This document shows positions 1 through 9,067 of a DNA stretch of 64,000 nucleotides, piece after piece; position 1 is the stretch's first letter, and each line of letters starts with the position of its first letter. Source of the DNA: JAWUXM01 sp034111325 (GTDB taxonomy: Bacteria; Pseudomonadota; Alphaproteobacteria; Rickettsiales; JABIRX01). The stretch lies in assembly GCA_034111325.1 (NCBI GenBank), contig JAWUXM010000013.1, positions 1 to 64,000 of the forward strand. Direction: 5' to 3'. The position numbers and the translations under genes are program-made. A model generated the notes under the pieces. It was not told where the DNA came from. It worked only from the letters and a program-made list of their open reading frames with translations, and ran no database searches.

Positions 1-18
1 AATTGTGATTAAGGTTTG

Positions 19-93
19 TGGTGCCGCCAGCGGGAATTGAACCCGCGGCCTCTGCATTACCAATGCAACGCTCTACCCCTGAGCTATAGCGGC
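19..93 (-). tRNA. tRNA-Thr (anticodon GGT), CCA encoded
   Basis: On the minus strand the sequence folds as a complete cloverleaf. The acceptor arm GCCGCTA pairs with TGGCGGC and is followed by discriminator A and an encoded CCA. The anticodon stem TTGCA/TGCAG closes the loop TTGGTAA, giving anticodon GGT, which reads ACC threonine codons. The T arm is GCGGG-TTCAATT-CCCGC. The gene stands alone; a palindromic repeat (element A) follows on its 5' side. Confidence 0.95.
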
Positions 94-107
94 CTAAAAA
101 ATAGCTT

Positions 108-230
108 TTTTGGGTGTTTTTTGCGCCCTTTTTATTCAATATATTGCTCTCACTCGGTCACGTACGAAGCTGTACGCTTCCTCACTCAAACAAAATATTG
201 AATAAACATCATCACAAACACCCCTCCAAA
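108..230 (+). repeat. Palindromic element A, copy 0
   Basis: The arms GGGTGTTT and AAACACCC enclose a perfect inner stem, TTATTCAATAT against ATATTGAATAA. The centre carries GTACG/CGTAC-like inverted bases and ACTCGGTCACG, which resembles the centre of the other copies. This copy lies upstream of the tRNA gene rather than behind a stop codon, so it is an exception to the family's usual position. Confidence 0.7.
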
Positions 231-245
231 AAATTCTATTTTTCC

Positions 246-370
246 ATCTAATTCTTGCGGGTTCTTTTTAGCAAATAACCTTTGCTCATTTCGACTCGTG
301 TACCCAAATGTACACTTCGCTCATTTACAAAGGACATTTACTAAAAATATTCCCGCAATCTCTTAGATTT
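246..370 (+). repeat. Palindromic element A, copy 1
   Basis: This full-length copy starts ATCTAATTC and ends TTAGATTT. Its outer stem TTGCGGG/CCCGCAA differs from the TTTTGC/GCAAAA of other copies yet still pairs. The inner stem is TTAGCAAAT against ATTTACTAA, and CCTTTG pairs with CAAAGG further in. The centre is GTGTAC-loop-GTACAC-like. A truncated second left half follows at about 380-425. Confidence 0.8.
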
Positions 371-434
371 CTATTTTAACTCTAATTCTTGTGGGCTCTT
401 TAGGCAAATAACCTTTACTCATTTGTCTCATAGA

Positions 435-468
435 CTGCCTTGGAATTTCTACGAAATTCAGGCAATGA
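435..468. terminator. Hairpin behind tatA, possible terminator
   Basis: TGCCT, GAATTTC, a short loop, GAAATTC and AGGCA form a strong imperfect hairpin just beyond the tatA stop. There is no long U-tract directly after it, so a role as a terminator is inferred from position only. Confidence 0.4.
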
Positions 469-473
469 CAAAT

Positions 474-629
474 CTACTCTTTTTTATCGTTCTTATTGTG
501 TTTAACTTCCTTCTTGAAGCTTTTAACGCCTTTGCCTAAATCACTCATTAAACGAGGGATACGCCCAGCGCCAAAAAGCAGGAGGATAATTGCTAAAATT
601 AAAACTAATTGCCAAATGCCTATACTCAT
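474..629 (-). CDS. tatA: Sec-independent translocase subunit TatA
   Basis: A 51-residue TatA/TatE-type protein of the twin-arginine translocation system, which forms the membrane-weakening oligomer that lets folded proteins cross the inner membrane. It has the short N-terminal hydrophobic helix (IGIWQLVLILAIILLLF), the FGAGRIP hinge where the family has FG-K-LP, then an amphipathic helix (LMSDLGKGVKSFKKE) and a charged tail. The start at 629 (MSIGIWQ) is chosen because it matches the family; the frame could extend eleven codons upstream. TatB and TatC are not nearby. A TatB identity is unlikely because the tail is very short. Confidence 0.88.
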   Translation of the reverse strand: MSIGIWQLVLILAIILLLFGAGRIPRLMSDLGKGVKSFKKEVKHNKNDKKE

Positions 630-704
630 GTCATTAATCCATGGATTCTTGTTCGAGCGCAATTAACCTTATTCTTCCAATTAAGTCAACCAATAGAGCC
701 TATC

Positions 705-1337
705 GTGAACAAAGCTAATATCGAAAAACTCTTTGCTGTTTTTCAAAAAAACAATCCTGAGCCAGAAACTGAGCTCGAATATATCAATGATTATACCTTA
801 TTAGTGGCGATTGTCCTTTCAGCACAAGCGACTGATGTTGGCGTCAATAAAGCAACCAAAGCATTATTTACCAAAATCGACACGCCAGAGAAAATGCTCA
901 AACTCGGCGAGGCAGGTTTAAAAAACTATATCAAAACTATTGGGTTATTTAACAGCAAAGCGAAGAATGTCATCGCCCTCTCCGAAAAGTTAATTACAGA
1001 GTTTGATGGCAAAATCCCCGCTGACCTCGACAAGCTGCAAAGCCTAGCAGGCGTTGGCCGTAAAACCGCTAATGTTTTCCTCAATTGTGCTTATGGCTTT
1101 GAAACTATGGGGGTTGATACGCATGTACATAGGGTGAGTAATCGCCTTGGTTTAGTCAAAGCCAAAAATGTTGTCGAGACTGAAAAACAACTCCTCAAAA
1201 ACATCCCTAAACCCTATAAGAAAGATGCGCACCATTGGCTCATCCTGCATGGTCGCTATATCTGCAAAGCTCGCAAACCACTCTGCGGCGACTGTCCTGT
1301 TTTTGATCTATGTGGGTTTAAGGAGAAGGTAAAATAA
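705..1337 (+). CDS. nth: Endonuclease III (DNA glycosylase/AP lyase)
   Basis: A 210-residue endonuclease III that removes oxidised pyrimidines and nicks AP sites in base excision repair. It has the helix-hairpin-helix LAGVGRKTANVFLN with the catalytic lysine, the catalytic aspartate in GVDTHVHR, and the C-terminal [4Fe-4S] ligands in the pattern C-X6-C-X2-C-X5-C (CKARKPLCGDCPVFDLC). The GTG start at 705 gives NKANIEKLF, which lines up with the E. coli N-terminus and its 211-residue length; the longer ATG frame from 609 would overlap the divergent tatA start region. In Alphaproteobacteria nth is usually a stand-alone gene. Confidence 0.93.
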   Translation: MNKANIEKLFAVFQKNNPEPETELEYINDYTLLVAIVLSAQATDVGVNKATKALFTKIDTPEKMLKLGEAGLKNYIKTIGLFNSKAKNVIALSEKLITEFDGKIPADLDKLQSLAGVGRKTANVFLNCAYGFETMGVDTHVHRVSNRLGLVKAKNVVETEKQLLKNIPKPYKKDAHHWLILHGRYICKARKPLCGDCPVFDLCGFKEKVK

Positions 1338-1593
1338 CACAGATGAAGGAAACAATAGCACGGCAGGGTCGACTAATTGCCGAACAGAAAAACATAATTA
1401 ATCAGCAGTAAGAAGGGATAAGGTATGCAACAGCAAGAAGACAAGAAGGCGAACCTAGATATAACCACTTCTTTAAGATATTAATCCACCTTGGAAGTAT
1501 TGCAGATTCTGAAACGAGTTCAGCATGATGAAGTATAAACCTTCACCCCTACCCCTCCCTTAAAGAGAGAGGGGGATTAAAACCATTGAGAGG
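1338..1593. other. Gene-free stretch with remnants of repeats B and C
   Basis: Between nth and the uvrA-side element A there is no convincing gene. Two tiny frames (at 1343 and 1423) are too short to support. At 1502-1531 there is a B-type half-palindrome (TTCTGAAACGAGTTCAGCA), and at 1541-1575 a C-type hairpin (ACCCCTCCCT then AGAGAGGGGG). Confidence 0.55.
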
Positions 1594-1719
1594 AAATCTA
1601 AGAGATTTTGCTTTTATTTTTGACGAATGTCCTGCGTAAGAGAGCGAACGTGTACGTCTTGGTACACGAGCGACCGAGCAAAGGTTATTCGTCAAAAAGA
1701 ATGCAAAAGAATTAGATTT
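1594..1719 (-). repeat. Palindromic element A, copy 2 (behind uvrA)
   Basis: Read in the uvrA direction the copy begins at the stop codon itself (TAAAATCTAATTC). The inner stem TTTTTGACGAAT pairs perfectly with ATTCGTCAAAAA. The outer blocks TTTTGC and GCAAAA also pair, and the centre has GTGTAC against GTACAC. This is one of the clearest examples of the family. Confidence 0.85.
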
Positions 1720-4574
1720 TAGAGGTATTTTTTGAGATACTGTCCCGTAATACTATCCTTGCAATTCACCACCTCTTCTGGCGAACCAAACGCAACAATC
1801 TTGCCGCCTTTATCACCACCTTTTGGCCCGACGTCAATTACCCAATCTGCTGTTTTGATAACATCCATATTATGTTCAATCACAAGAATAGTATTGCCTG
1901 AATCGACCAAACGATGAAGAACTTTGAGTAGTTTTTTGATGTCGTCCGAATGCAGACCAGTTGTAGGCTCATCTAATATATAAAGCGTTCTACCAGTTGC
2001 TCTTTTACATAGCTCCTTGGCAAGTTTTATTCTTTGCGCTTCACCACCAGAAAGAGTTGTAGCAGACTGACCAATTTTGATGTAACCAAGACCAACTTCA
2101 TATAATGCTTCAAACTTATCACGAATAATTGGCATACGAACGAAGAAATGCATAGCTTCTTCAACTGTCATATTTAGCACGTCAGAAATTGACTTGCCTT
2201 TATAGACGACTTCCAAAGTTTCCTTATTATAACGAGCGCCTTTACAAGCGTCACAAAGTACATAAACATCAGGTAAGAAATGCATTTCGATTTTGATTAG
2301 TCCATCACCCTGACAATTTTCACAACGTCCGCCTTTTACGTTAAAGGAGAAGCGTCCTGCTTTGTAACCACGGGCTTTTGCCGCTGGTAAATTTACATAC
2401 CAATCACGAATGCCAGAGAATGCTGCTGTGTAAGTTGCAGGGTTAGAACGTGGCGTTCTACCAATTGGTGATTGATCAATTTTGATGATTTTGTCGATAT
2501 ATTGCAAACCACGAATTTCATCATGCAACCCTGCTTGCGCCTTTGCACCATTGAGCTTTTTGGCTAATGCTTTATAAAGTGTTTGGATAATTAATGTGGA
2601 TTTCCCACCACCAGAAACCCCAGTTACACAAGTAAATACTCCGATAGGAATCGAGCAATCAATATTTTGAAGGTTGTGACTACGCGCATTTATAACTGTA
2701 ATTGAACGATTTTCACCTTTTGGCTTTCTACGTGCTTTAGGAACTTTGATTGAATCAATACCTTTTAGGTAACGCCCAGTGATTGATTTGGGATTATTAA
2801 TTACTTCATCAGGTAAACCTTCTGCAACAATCTCTCCTCCATACTCTCCAGCGCCAGGCCCAACATCGATAAGATAATCCGCAGCTAGCATTGTTTCTTC
2901 ATCATGCTCTACAACAATCACCGTATTACCAATATCACGCAGATGTTTCAGCGTCGCAATTAAGCGAACATTGTCTGATTGATGCAGGCCAATAGACGGC
3001 TCGTCTAAAATATACATCACACCACTTAGTCCAGAACCAATTTGTGACGCTAAGCGAATCCTTTGGCTTTCACCACCAGATAATGTGCCAGATTCACGAT
3101 CAAGCGTTAGATAATCCAACCCGACATCGTGTAAAAAACCTAAACGCTTGATGATTTCTTTAAAAATCCTATCACCAATTTGCTGTTCTGTATCAGTCAG
3201 TTTTGCAGGGAGTGTTTCAAACCACTCAATAGATTGCTCAATAGTTAAAGCACTAATTTCACCAATATGTTTACCAGCTATTTTGATGCATAATGTTTCA
3301 GGTTTGAGGCGATAACCTTTACAAGCACGACATTTTGTAAGATTCTGATATTTCTCACATTCCTCTAAAATCCAGTCAGAATCCAACTCATTTAATTTTC
3401 TTTCCAAGAAAGGAATTACTCCTTCAAAAGTCTTTTTGGTTGAGGTGTCTTTATTACCATCGTGATAACGGAAAATGATTTCTTCATCCCCCGAGCCCTG
3501 CAATAAAACTTCCTGCACTTTTTTAGATAATTTTTTAAAAGGCGCATCTAACTCAAAATTATAATGCTCTGCTAGCGATATCAAAGCTTGGTCATAGAAT
3601 TTTTTTGGCAAATTTGCCCAAGGGCCAATCGCCCCTTCACTAATTGAAGCATCTTCATCAGTAACAATCATTTCTGGGTCAAAATAATATTCAGTTCCCA
3701 AACCTCCACAAGACGTACAAGCACCATGTGGACTATTAAAAGAGAATAGTTTTGGCTCAATTTCATCAATTGCAAAGCCCGACTCTGGACAAGAAAATTT
3801 CTCCGAGAAAATAATAATCTGTGCTTTTTTGTGTTTATCATCACCTTCTGCTGGCTCGATGATTTCTATATGAAGCATACCATCGGAAAGCTTAAGCGCT
3901 GTTTCGATCGAATCCGCTAAGCGATTACCTAACTCATCATTAATAACCAGACGATCAACCACAACTTCTATATAGTGGCGTTTATTTTTATCTAACTCTG
4001 GCAGCTCATCAAATGTGTAAATTTCACCGTCAATTTTTATACGTTGAAAACCTTGTTTTTTAACCATGCCAAGCTCTTTACGATGTTCTCCGCGGCGGTC
4101 TTTGACGATTGGTGCTAATACGTGAATTTTGGTTTGGTCAGGTAATTTGCGTACTCGCGCAATCATTTCTGATGCACTTTGGCTTTGAATTGGCTTACCA
4201 GTAGCTGGCGAATATGGAACGCCTATTCTAGCATATAACAGCCTGAGATAATCGTAAATCTCCGTAGCTGTACTCACTGTTGAGCGTGGGTTTTTAGAAG
4301 TAGTTTTTTGATCAATCGCAATAGCTGGTGAAAGACCTTCGATAGATTCAACATCTGGCTTGCCGTGTAAATGTAAGAATTGACGTGCATAGGCAGAAAG
4401 GCTTTCAACATAGCGCCTTTGTCCTTCAGCGTAAATTGTATCAAAAGCAAGAGAAGACTTACCTGAACCTGATGGCCCTGTTACAACAACCAATTGATTT
4501 TTAGGGATAGAAATATTAACGTTTTTCAAGTTATGTTCTTTGGCTCCGATAATTTTGATGTATTTTGTATCCAT
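1719..4574 (-). CDS. uvrA: UvrABC excinuclease subunit A
   Basis: A full-length 951-residue UvrA, the damage-recognition ATPase of nucleotide excision repair. It has two ABC ATPase modules: Walker A GPSGSGKSS near residue 34 and GVSGGGKST near residue 640, with signature motifs LSGGESQRIRLA and LSGGEAQRIKLA. The zinc-binding cysteine pairs are visible (CTSCGG in the first half; CENCQG and CDACKG in the second). It is divergent from ssb, an arrangement common in Proteobacteria and often SOS-controlled, but I found no clear LexA box of the alphaproteobacterial type in the 113-bp gap. Confidence 0.97.
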   Translation of the reverse strand: MDTKYIKIIGAKEHNLKNVNISIPKNQLVVVTGPSGSGKSSLAFDTIYAEGQRRYVESLSAYARQFLHLHGKPDVESIEGLSPAIAIDQKTTSKNPRSTVSTATEIYDYLRLLYARIGVPYSPATGKPIQSQSASEMIARVRKLPDQTKIHVLAPIVKDRRGEHRKELGMVKKQGFQRIKIDGEIYTFDELPELDKNKRHYIEVVVDRLVINDELGNRLADSIETALKLSDGMLHIEIIEPAEGDDKHKKAQIIIFSEKFSCPESGFAIDEIEPKLFSFNSPHGACTSCGGLGTEYYFDPEMIVTDEDASISEGAIGPWANLPKKFYDQALISLAEHYNFELDAPFKKLSKKVQEVLLQGSGDEEIIFRYHDGNKDTSTKKTFEGVIPFLERKLNELDSDWILEECEKYQNLTKCRACKGYRLKPETLCIKIAGKHIGEISALTIEQSIEWFETLPAKLTDTEQQIGDRIFKEIIKRLGFLHDVGLDYLTLDRESGTLSGGESQRIRLASQIGSGLSGVMYILDEPSIGLHQSDNVRLIATLKHLRDIGNTVIVVEHDEETMLAADYLIDVGPGAGEYGGEIVAEGLPDEVINNPKSITGRYLKGIDSIKVPKARRKPKGENRSITVINARSHNLQNIDCSIPIGVFTCVTGVSGGGKSTLIIQTLYKALAKKLNGAKAQAGLHDEIRGLQYIDKIIKIDQSPIGRTPRSNPATYTAAFSGIRDWYVNLPAAKARGYKAGRFSFNVKGGRCENCQGDGLIKIEMHFLPDVYVLCDACKGARYNKETLEVVYKGKSISDVLNMTVEEAMHFFVRMPIIRDKFEALYEVGLGYIKIGQSATTLSGGEAQRIKLAKELCKRATGRTLYILDEPTTGLHSDDIKKLLKVLHRLVDSGNTILVIEHNMDVIKTADWVIDVGPKGGDKGGKIVAFGSPEEVVNCKDSITGQYLKKYL

Positions 4575-4687
4575 TATTATTGATGTGCTTGCATTTATGA
4601 AAATTATATTTAGGCTGCCACCCTAACATCAATCATCGTATATATCAACCACAAGCTTAGTCTAAGCTTAATTTTAAGAGGTCACTC

Positions 4688-5179
4688 ATGGCAAGTTCAG
4701 TTAATAAAGTTATTTTAATCGGCAATTTGGGAAATGACCCTGAAATCCGCAGTACACAAGACGGCAGAGAAATCGCTACATTTTCCATAGCTACCTCTGA
4801 GGATTGGAAAGATAAAAGCACAGGTGAACGCAAAAGCAAAACTGAATGGCATAGAGTTGTAATTTTTAGCCAAGGGCTTGTTCAAATCGTCAAGCAATAT
4901 GTCAAAAAAGGCTCTAAAGTCTATGTAGAAGGTGCGTTACAAACTCGCAAATGGACAGATAATAGCGGAGTAGAGAAATATACAACCGAAATCGTTATTC
5001 AGAATTTTGGAGGTAGTCTCACCATGTTAGATTCTGCAAATTCTGGTGGTGGCGGGTCAGGTGAATATGCGCCTGCTAATAATTCAGCTTCCTCTAGCAA
5101 CCCTTCTCCTGCAGCAGCAAGTGGTGCGGCAGCGGCTCCTAGTTTTGAGGATGACCTGGACGACGAAATCCCCTTCTAA
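4688..5179 (+). CDS. ssb: Single-stranded DNA-binding protein
   Basis: A 163-residue SSB that coats single-stranded DNA in replication and repair. The N-terminal OB fold starts SSVNKVILIGNLGNDPEIR and includes TEWHRVV and GSKVYVEG. A flexible Gly/Ser/Ala/Pro-rich linker (residues about 118-150) leads to the conserved acidic tail DDLDDEIPF that recruits partner proteins. The start is supported by the strong ribosome-binding site AAGAGG eight bases upstream. It is divergent from uvrA and followed directly by a palindromic element A. Confidence 0.97.
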   Translation: MASSVNKVILIGNLGNDPEIRSTQDGREIATFSIATSEDWKDKSTGERKSKTEWHRVVIFSQGLVQIVKQYVKKGSKVYVEGALQTRKWTDNSGVEKYTTEIVIQNFGGSLTMLDSANSGGGGSGEYAPANNSASSSNPSPAAASGAAAAPSFEDDLDDEIPF

Positions 5180-5305
5180 AATCTAATTCTTTTGCATTCT
5201 TTTTTACACATAACCTAAACTCGTTTCGACTCGTGCACCCAAATGTACACGTCGCTCATTCGTTCAGGGCATGTGTAAAAAATAAAAGCAAAATCTCTTA
5301 GATTT
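5178..5305 (+). repeat. Palindromic element A, copy 3 (behind ssb), plus a partial copy
   Basis: The copy overlaps the ssb stop codon (TAAAATCTAATTC). The inner stem is TTTTACACAT against ATGTGTAAAA, different from copy 2 but still perfectly paired. Centre GTGCAC-loop-GTACAC. A right-half fragment with the same central GTCGCTCATTCGCTCAGGACAT segment follows at about 5375-5425. The rest of the gap up to argD at 5547 shows nothing recognisable. Confidence 0.85.
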
Positions 5306-5546
5306 CCACTCGATGGGTTAAAATCCCCAGATTCTAAGATCCATTGCTGTTCCTCCAAAAATACTCGGAAACTGAATGTGCACGTCGCTCATTCGCTCAG
5401 GACATGTATAAAAAATCATCACAAAAATCCCCAGATTCTGAATCTCATACCTCTTTTTGTCAGGTAATGACACAGAGAAAAGGATAAAACTTTTCATTTT
5501 TAAAAATTCCTGTTAATAATCACTTCCTAATTTTTAATTTAACAAA

Positions 5547-6716
5547 ATGATTGATTCTGTATTACCAGTATATAGCAGAGCTAAGTTAGAATTTATTAAA
5601 GGCAAAGGCGCCTATTTGTTCGACAAGGGCGGCAAAAAATATCTTGATTTTGCTGGTGGGATAGCTGTGAATTCTTTAGGCTACAGTCACCCCATCCTTA
5701 CTAAAGCTCTGATTAAAGCTGCAAAAAAGCCATGGCATGTTTCCAACCTGTACCAAATCTCGGGGCAAACACAATTAGCTGATAAATTAGTCGCCAACAG
5801 CTTTGCAGACTCTGTGTTCTTCTGTAATTCGGGTACTGAAGCTATTGAAGCAGGGATCAAATTTATTAGAAAATATTTTACCCAAATCGGCAAACCAAAT
5901 AAGAAAAATATAATTACTTTTGCAGGAGCTTTTCATGGCAGAACAATTGCTGCAATTTCTGCATCTGGTAATAAAAAATATCAAGAAGGCTTTGAGCCTT
6001 TATTGGAAGGCTTTATCAATATTGACGTACATGATTTTGACATTAGCAAGGTTAGAAAAGCGATAAATAAAGATACAGCAGCAATTTTAATTGAACCAAT
6101 TCAGGGCGAAGGGGGAATTATTGCTTTTCCTGGCAAATTCTTAAAAGAATTAAGGAAGTTAGCTACTGAGAAAAAAATATTATTATTTTTGGATGAAGTG
6201 CAATGCGGAATTGGCAGGACAGGTAAATTATTTTACCATCAATGGTTTGGCATAAAGCCAGATATTCTTGCTTCGGCAAAGGGCATTGGCGGCGGGTTTC
6301 CTCTTGCTGCTTGTCTCATTAGTGAGGAGATTGGACAAACTATTAGTAAAGGCTCTCACGGTGGAACATATGGTGGAAATCCATTAGCTATGCAAGTTGG
6401 TAACGCTGTAATTGACACAGTGTTAAAAAAAGGTTTCTTGGAAAATGTCATTGTAACCAGCAAGTTCTTTAAGGAAGAGCTGCTTGCGCTACAAAAATCT
6501 CACCCAAAAATTATCGAAGAAGTTAGAGGAGAGGGCTTAATGTTGGGACTCAAACTTTCAATTGATTGCAGCATTCTTGCTGATAAATTGAGAGTACAAG
6601 GTTTGTTGACTGTGCCTGCCGCTGGAAACGTAATTCGGTTCTTACCACCTTTGATCATCAAAGAAAAACAAGCCAAAGAAGCTATAAAAATTATTAAAAA
6701 CACTCTCCATGGTTAA
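5547..6716 (+). CDS. argD: Acetylornithine aminotransferase
   Basis: A 389-residue class III PLP aminotransferase that converts N-acetylglutamate semialdehyde to N-acetylornithine in arginine synthesis. Family landmarks: FCNSGTEAIEAGIKF (phosphate-binding loop), FAGAFHGRT, LFLDEVQCGIGRTG (PLP aspartate), and SAKGIGGGFP with the Schiff-base lysine. It overlaps argF by 8 bp, so the two are translationally coupled. The argD-argF order is usual in Alphaproteobacteria and supports argD over related omega-transaminases; succinyldiaminopimelate activity is possible as well, as in other ArgD enzymes. Confidence 0.92.
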   Translation: MIDSVLPVYSRAKLEFIKGKGAYLFDKGGKKYLDFAGGIAVNSLGYSHPILTKALIKAAKKPWHVSNLYQISGQTQLADKLVANSFADSVFFCNSGTEAIEAGIKFIRKYFTQIGKPNKKNIITFAGAFHGRTIAAISASGNKKYQEGFEPLLEGFINIDVHDFDISKVRKAINKDTAAILIEPIQGEGGIIAFPGKFLKELRKLATEKKILLFLDEVQCGIGRTGKLFYHQWFGIKPDILASAKGIGGGFPLAACLISEEIGQTISKGSHGGTYGGNPLAMQVGNAVIDTVLKKGFLENVIVTSKFFKEELLALQKSHPKIIEEVRGEGLMLGLKLSIDCSILADKLRVQGLLTVPAAGNVIRFLPPLIIKEKQAKEAIKIIKNTLHG

Positions 6717-7605
6717 GCATTTTATCGATATCAAGAGCCACTCCAAAAAAGATTTACAAACAATTTTGGATTTAGCCTTAAAGCTAAAAAAATCAGGCAA
6801 GCCAAGCAAGCAATTCTCTGGCAAAGAATTGGCGATGATTTTTCAGAAGAACTCAACACGAACCAGAGTTTCATTTGAAGTTGGTGCGAGGCAATTAGGC
6901 GGCAACGCAGTTGTGCTAAGCGGCGATGATATGCAGCTTGGCAGGGGCGAATCAATTGAACATACCGCAAAAATTCTCTCCCGCTATGTTGATATGATTA
7001 TGCTGCGGACGCATGATCATGAAGATATTTTAGCATTTGCTAAAAACTCAACAGTGCCAATTATTAACGGTTTAACTGTCTTTAACCACCCTTGCCAAAT
7101 TATGGCGGACATCATGACTTTCATGGAGCATAGAGGTTCTATTGCCGGTAAAAAAGTTGCATGGATTGGTGATGGCAATAATGTATGTCATTCATGGATT
7201 GCTGCGGCAACGAAGCTTGGCTTTAGCCTAGATATTGCTACACCTAAAGATTACACACCAGATGCTGATCTGTTAAAATGGGCGCAGGATAATAAAGCAA
7301 AAATCACTTTAAGTCACGACGCAAACATCGCATCTGAAGGCGCTGATTTAGTTACTACAGATAGCTGGGCTTCTATGGGCGATAAAGACATTAAGAAGAG
7401 ACTCAAAGCTTTTAAGAATTTCCAAGTTAATGATGAAGTAATGAGTAAGGCAAAAAAGAACGCATTATTCATGCATTGTTTGCCAGCGCATATTGGCGAA
7501 GAAGTTACGCAATCCGTGATTGATAGTAAACAATCGGTGATTTTTGATGAAGCGGAGAATCGCCTACATGCACAAAAAGCCATCATGTGTTTTTTGGTGG
7601 GATAA
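6709..7605 (+). CDS. argF: Ornithine carbamoyltransferase
   Basis: A 298-residue ornithine carbamoyltransferase making citrulline from ornithine and carbamoyl phosphate. The carbamoyl-phosphate motif STRTRVSFE lies near residue 47, the HPCQ segment near residue 126 and the ornithine-binding HCLPAH motif near residue 253. The length is normal for the anabolic enzyme. It is the second gene of the argD-argF unit; the next step, argG, is encoded elsewhere in the window (43593-44795). A large B-type palindrome follows the stop. Confidence 0.95.
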   Translation: MVKHFIDIKSHSKKDLQTILDLALKLKKSGKPSKQFSGKELAMIFQKNSTRTRVSFEVGARQLGGNAVVLSGDDMQLGRGESIEHTAKILSRYVDMIMLRTHDHEDILAFAKNSTVPIINGLTVFNHPCQIMADIMTFMEHRGSIAGKKVAWIGDGNNVCHSWIAAATKLGFSLDIATPKDYTPDADLLKWAQDNKAKITLSHDANIASEGADLVTTDSWASMGDKDIKKRLKAFKNFQVNDEVMSKAKKNALFMHCLPAHIGEEVTQSVIDSKQSVIFDEAENRLHAQKAIMCFLVG

Positions 7606-7623
7606 CTAAAATGCTTAAAAAAT

Positions 7624-7772
7624 GGTCATCCTGAATTTATTTCAGGATCTGCCTAGTTAGCAAATAATGTAGTAGTTTTGTTTTGATAATAAGGGCGTGG
7701 TGTTATTATCAATTGTTATCTTCTACTTTCGTGGCTAAATTACGCAGATCCTGAAATAAATTCAGGATGACC
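7624..7772. repeat. Large B-type palindrome with 29-bp perfect inverted ends
   Basis: The terminal arms 7624-7652 and 7744-7772 are exact reverse complements over 29 bp. Each arm is itself a palindrome around ATCCTGAA/TTCAGGAT. The 91-bp interior holds a third perfect pair, TTGATAATAA against TTATTATCAA. No protein is encoded. It looks like a MITE or a pair of REP-like sequences. Confidence 0.8.
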
Positions 7773-7838
7773 TCTTTTGCGGTGCAGAACCTTGCTTTAA
7801 TATAAAATTAACCCACCGTCACAAATAAAATAAAAACT

Positions 7839-8633
7839 ATGAGACGTAAAACTATAATCGACATTGCCAATCTAAAAAAAGCTAAAACTAAGATTGTTTG
7901 CTTAACTTCCTACACTGCGGAGATTACCAGAATTGCAGATCAACATGTTGATTTATTACTAGTTGGCGATTCACTCGGCATGGTAATTTACGGAATGGAT
8001 TCCACTTTGGGAGTTACTGTGCAGATGATGATTAATCATGCAAAAGCAGTGGTTAAATCATCCCAAAATGCTCTGGTAGTAGTTGATATGCCTTTTGCAT
8101 CTTACCAAAAAAAACCATCGCAAGCATTTGTAAATGCTGCCAAGATCTTGACAAAAAGCGGAGCTGGCGCAGTAAAACTCGAAGGTGGTGCCTATATGGC
8201 GGAGACGATCAAATTTCTAACCGAGCGCGGCGTACCAGTTATGGCGCATGTTGGACTTACTCCACAATCAGTAAATCAATTTGGTGGTTATAAACATCGA
8301 GGGCAGGATTCTGCAAGTCGTAAAAAAATTATTGCTGATGCAGTTGCAGTTGAGAAAGCTGGAGCATTTGCTGTGGTGGTTGAAGGCGTAAAAGAAGAGT
8401 TAGCTGCTGCCATTACAAAAAAACTTAAAATTCCTGTAATTGGAATCGGCGCATCAGTCAAATGTGACGGTCAAGTTTTAGTCACAGAGGATATGTTGGG
8501 ATTGACTAGCTCTAGAGCTAAATTCGTTAAGCAATATACGAATCTCCGAGAAGATATTGATAGCGCAATAGGAAATTACAGCAAAGAAGTTCGCAACGGG
8601 GACTTTCCTACTGATAAGTATTTATATTCTTAG
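7839..8633 (+). CDS. panB: 3-methyl-2-oxobutanoate hydroxymethyltransferase
   Basis: A 264-residue PanB, which transfers a hydroxymethyl group from methylene-THF to alpha-ketoisovalerate to give ketopantoate, the first committed step of pantothenate synthesis. The TIM-barrel family is clear from LTSYTAEITRIAD, LLVGDSLGMVIYG (metal and substrate site), VVDMPFASYQ, KLEGG, and MAHVGLTPQSVNQFGGYK. panC and panD are not adjacent. Its stop overlaps the stop of the convergent aroQ by a few bases. Confidence 0.95.
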   Translation: MRRKTIIDIANLKKAKTKIVCLTSYTAEITRIADQHVDLLLVGDSLGMVIYGMDSTLGVTVQMMINHAKAVVKSSQNALVVVDMPFASYQKKPSQAFVNAAKILTKSGAGAVKLEGGAYMAETIKFLTERGVPVMAHVGLTPQSVNQFGGYKHRGQDSASRKKIIADAVAVEKAGAFAVVVEGVKEELAAAITKKLKIPVIGIGASVKCDGQVLVTEDMLGLTSSRAKFVKQYTNLREDIDSAIGNYSKEVRNGDFPTDKYLYS

Positions 8634-9067
8634 ATTTTAGCTAAGCATTCGATAGCTAGTTTATAACCATCAGCGCCCTTTCCACAAATTATCTCTCTAG
8701 CAACTTCGGATATATAAGATTTATGGCGGTAGGGTTCACGTTTTTTAATATCACTTAAATGCACCTCAATGATCGGAATTGAGAGCATCCGTAGAGCGTC
8801 TAATATGGCAATTGAAGTGTGGGTATAAGCGGCAGCGTTGATGATTATACCTTGATATAATTTTTCCCTAGGCTGTGCCTTTTGAATCCATTCAACAATT
8901 TGACCTTCATAATTGCTTTGCTTGAATTCAATTTTAAGATTGTGTTCTTTAGCAGTATTAGCACAAAGTTTTTTTATATCTGCCAAACTAGTATTGCCAT
9001 AAATATCAGACTCTCTCTTCCCCAACATGTTGAGGTTAGGACCGTTAATTATTAGTATTTTTGACAT
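8630..9067 (-). CDS. aroQ: Type II 3-dehydroquinate dehydratase
   Basis: A 145-residue type II dehydroquinase of the shikimate pathway. The signature IINGPNLNMLGKRE is at the N-terminus, including the catalytic-loop region with Arg; NAAAYTHTSIAILDAL and IIEVHLSDIKKREPYRHKS follow in the usual order. It overlaps the end of pssA by 23 bp and is the last gene of psd-pssA-aroQ, so it is probably co-transcribed with phospholipid genes even though the pathways are unrelated. Confidence 0.95.
   Translation of the reverse strand: MSKILIINGPNLNMLGKRESDIYGNTSLADIKKLCANTAKEHNLKIEFKQSNYEGQIVEWIQKAQPREKLYQGIIINAAAYTHTSIAILDALRMLSIPIIEVHLSDIKKREPYRHKSYISEVAREIICGKGADGYKLAIECLAKI

Noticed and set aside
16..201. 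Open frame across the tRNA gene
   Set aside because: It overlaps the tRNA antisense and element A copy 0 and has no protein-like features.
1343..1487. Two tiny reading frames behind nth (22 and about 19 codons)
   Set aside because: They have a start and one has an acceptable ribosome-binding site, but no recognisable protein and no way to tell them from chance.
4575..4687. LexA/SOS box between uvrA and ssb
   Set aside because: No GTTC-N7-GTTC or GAAC-N7-GAAC repeat, nor an E. coli-like box, could be found.
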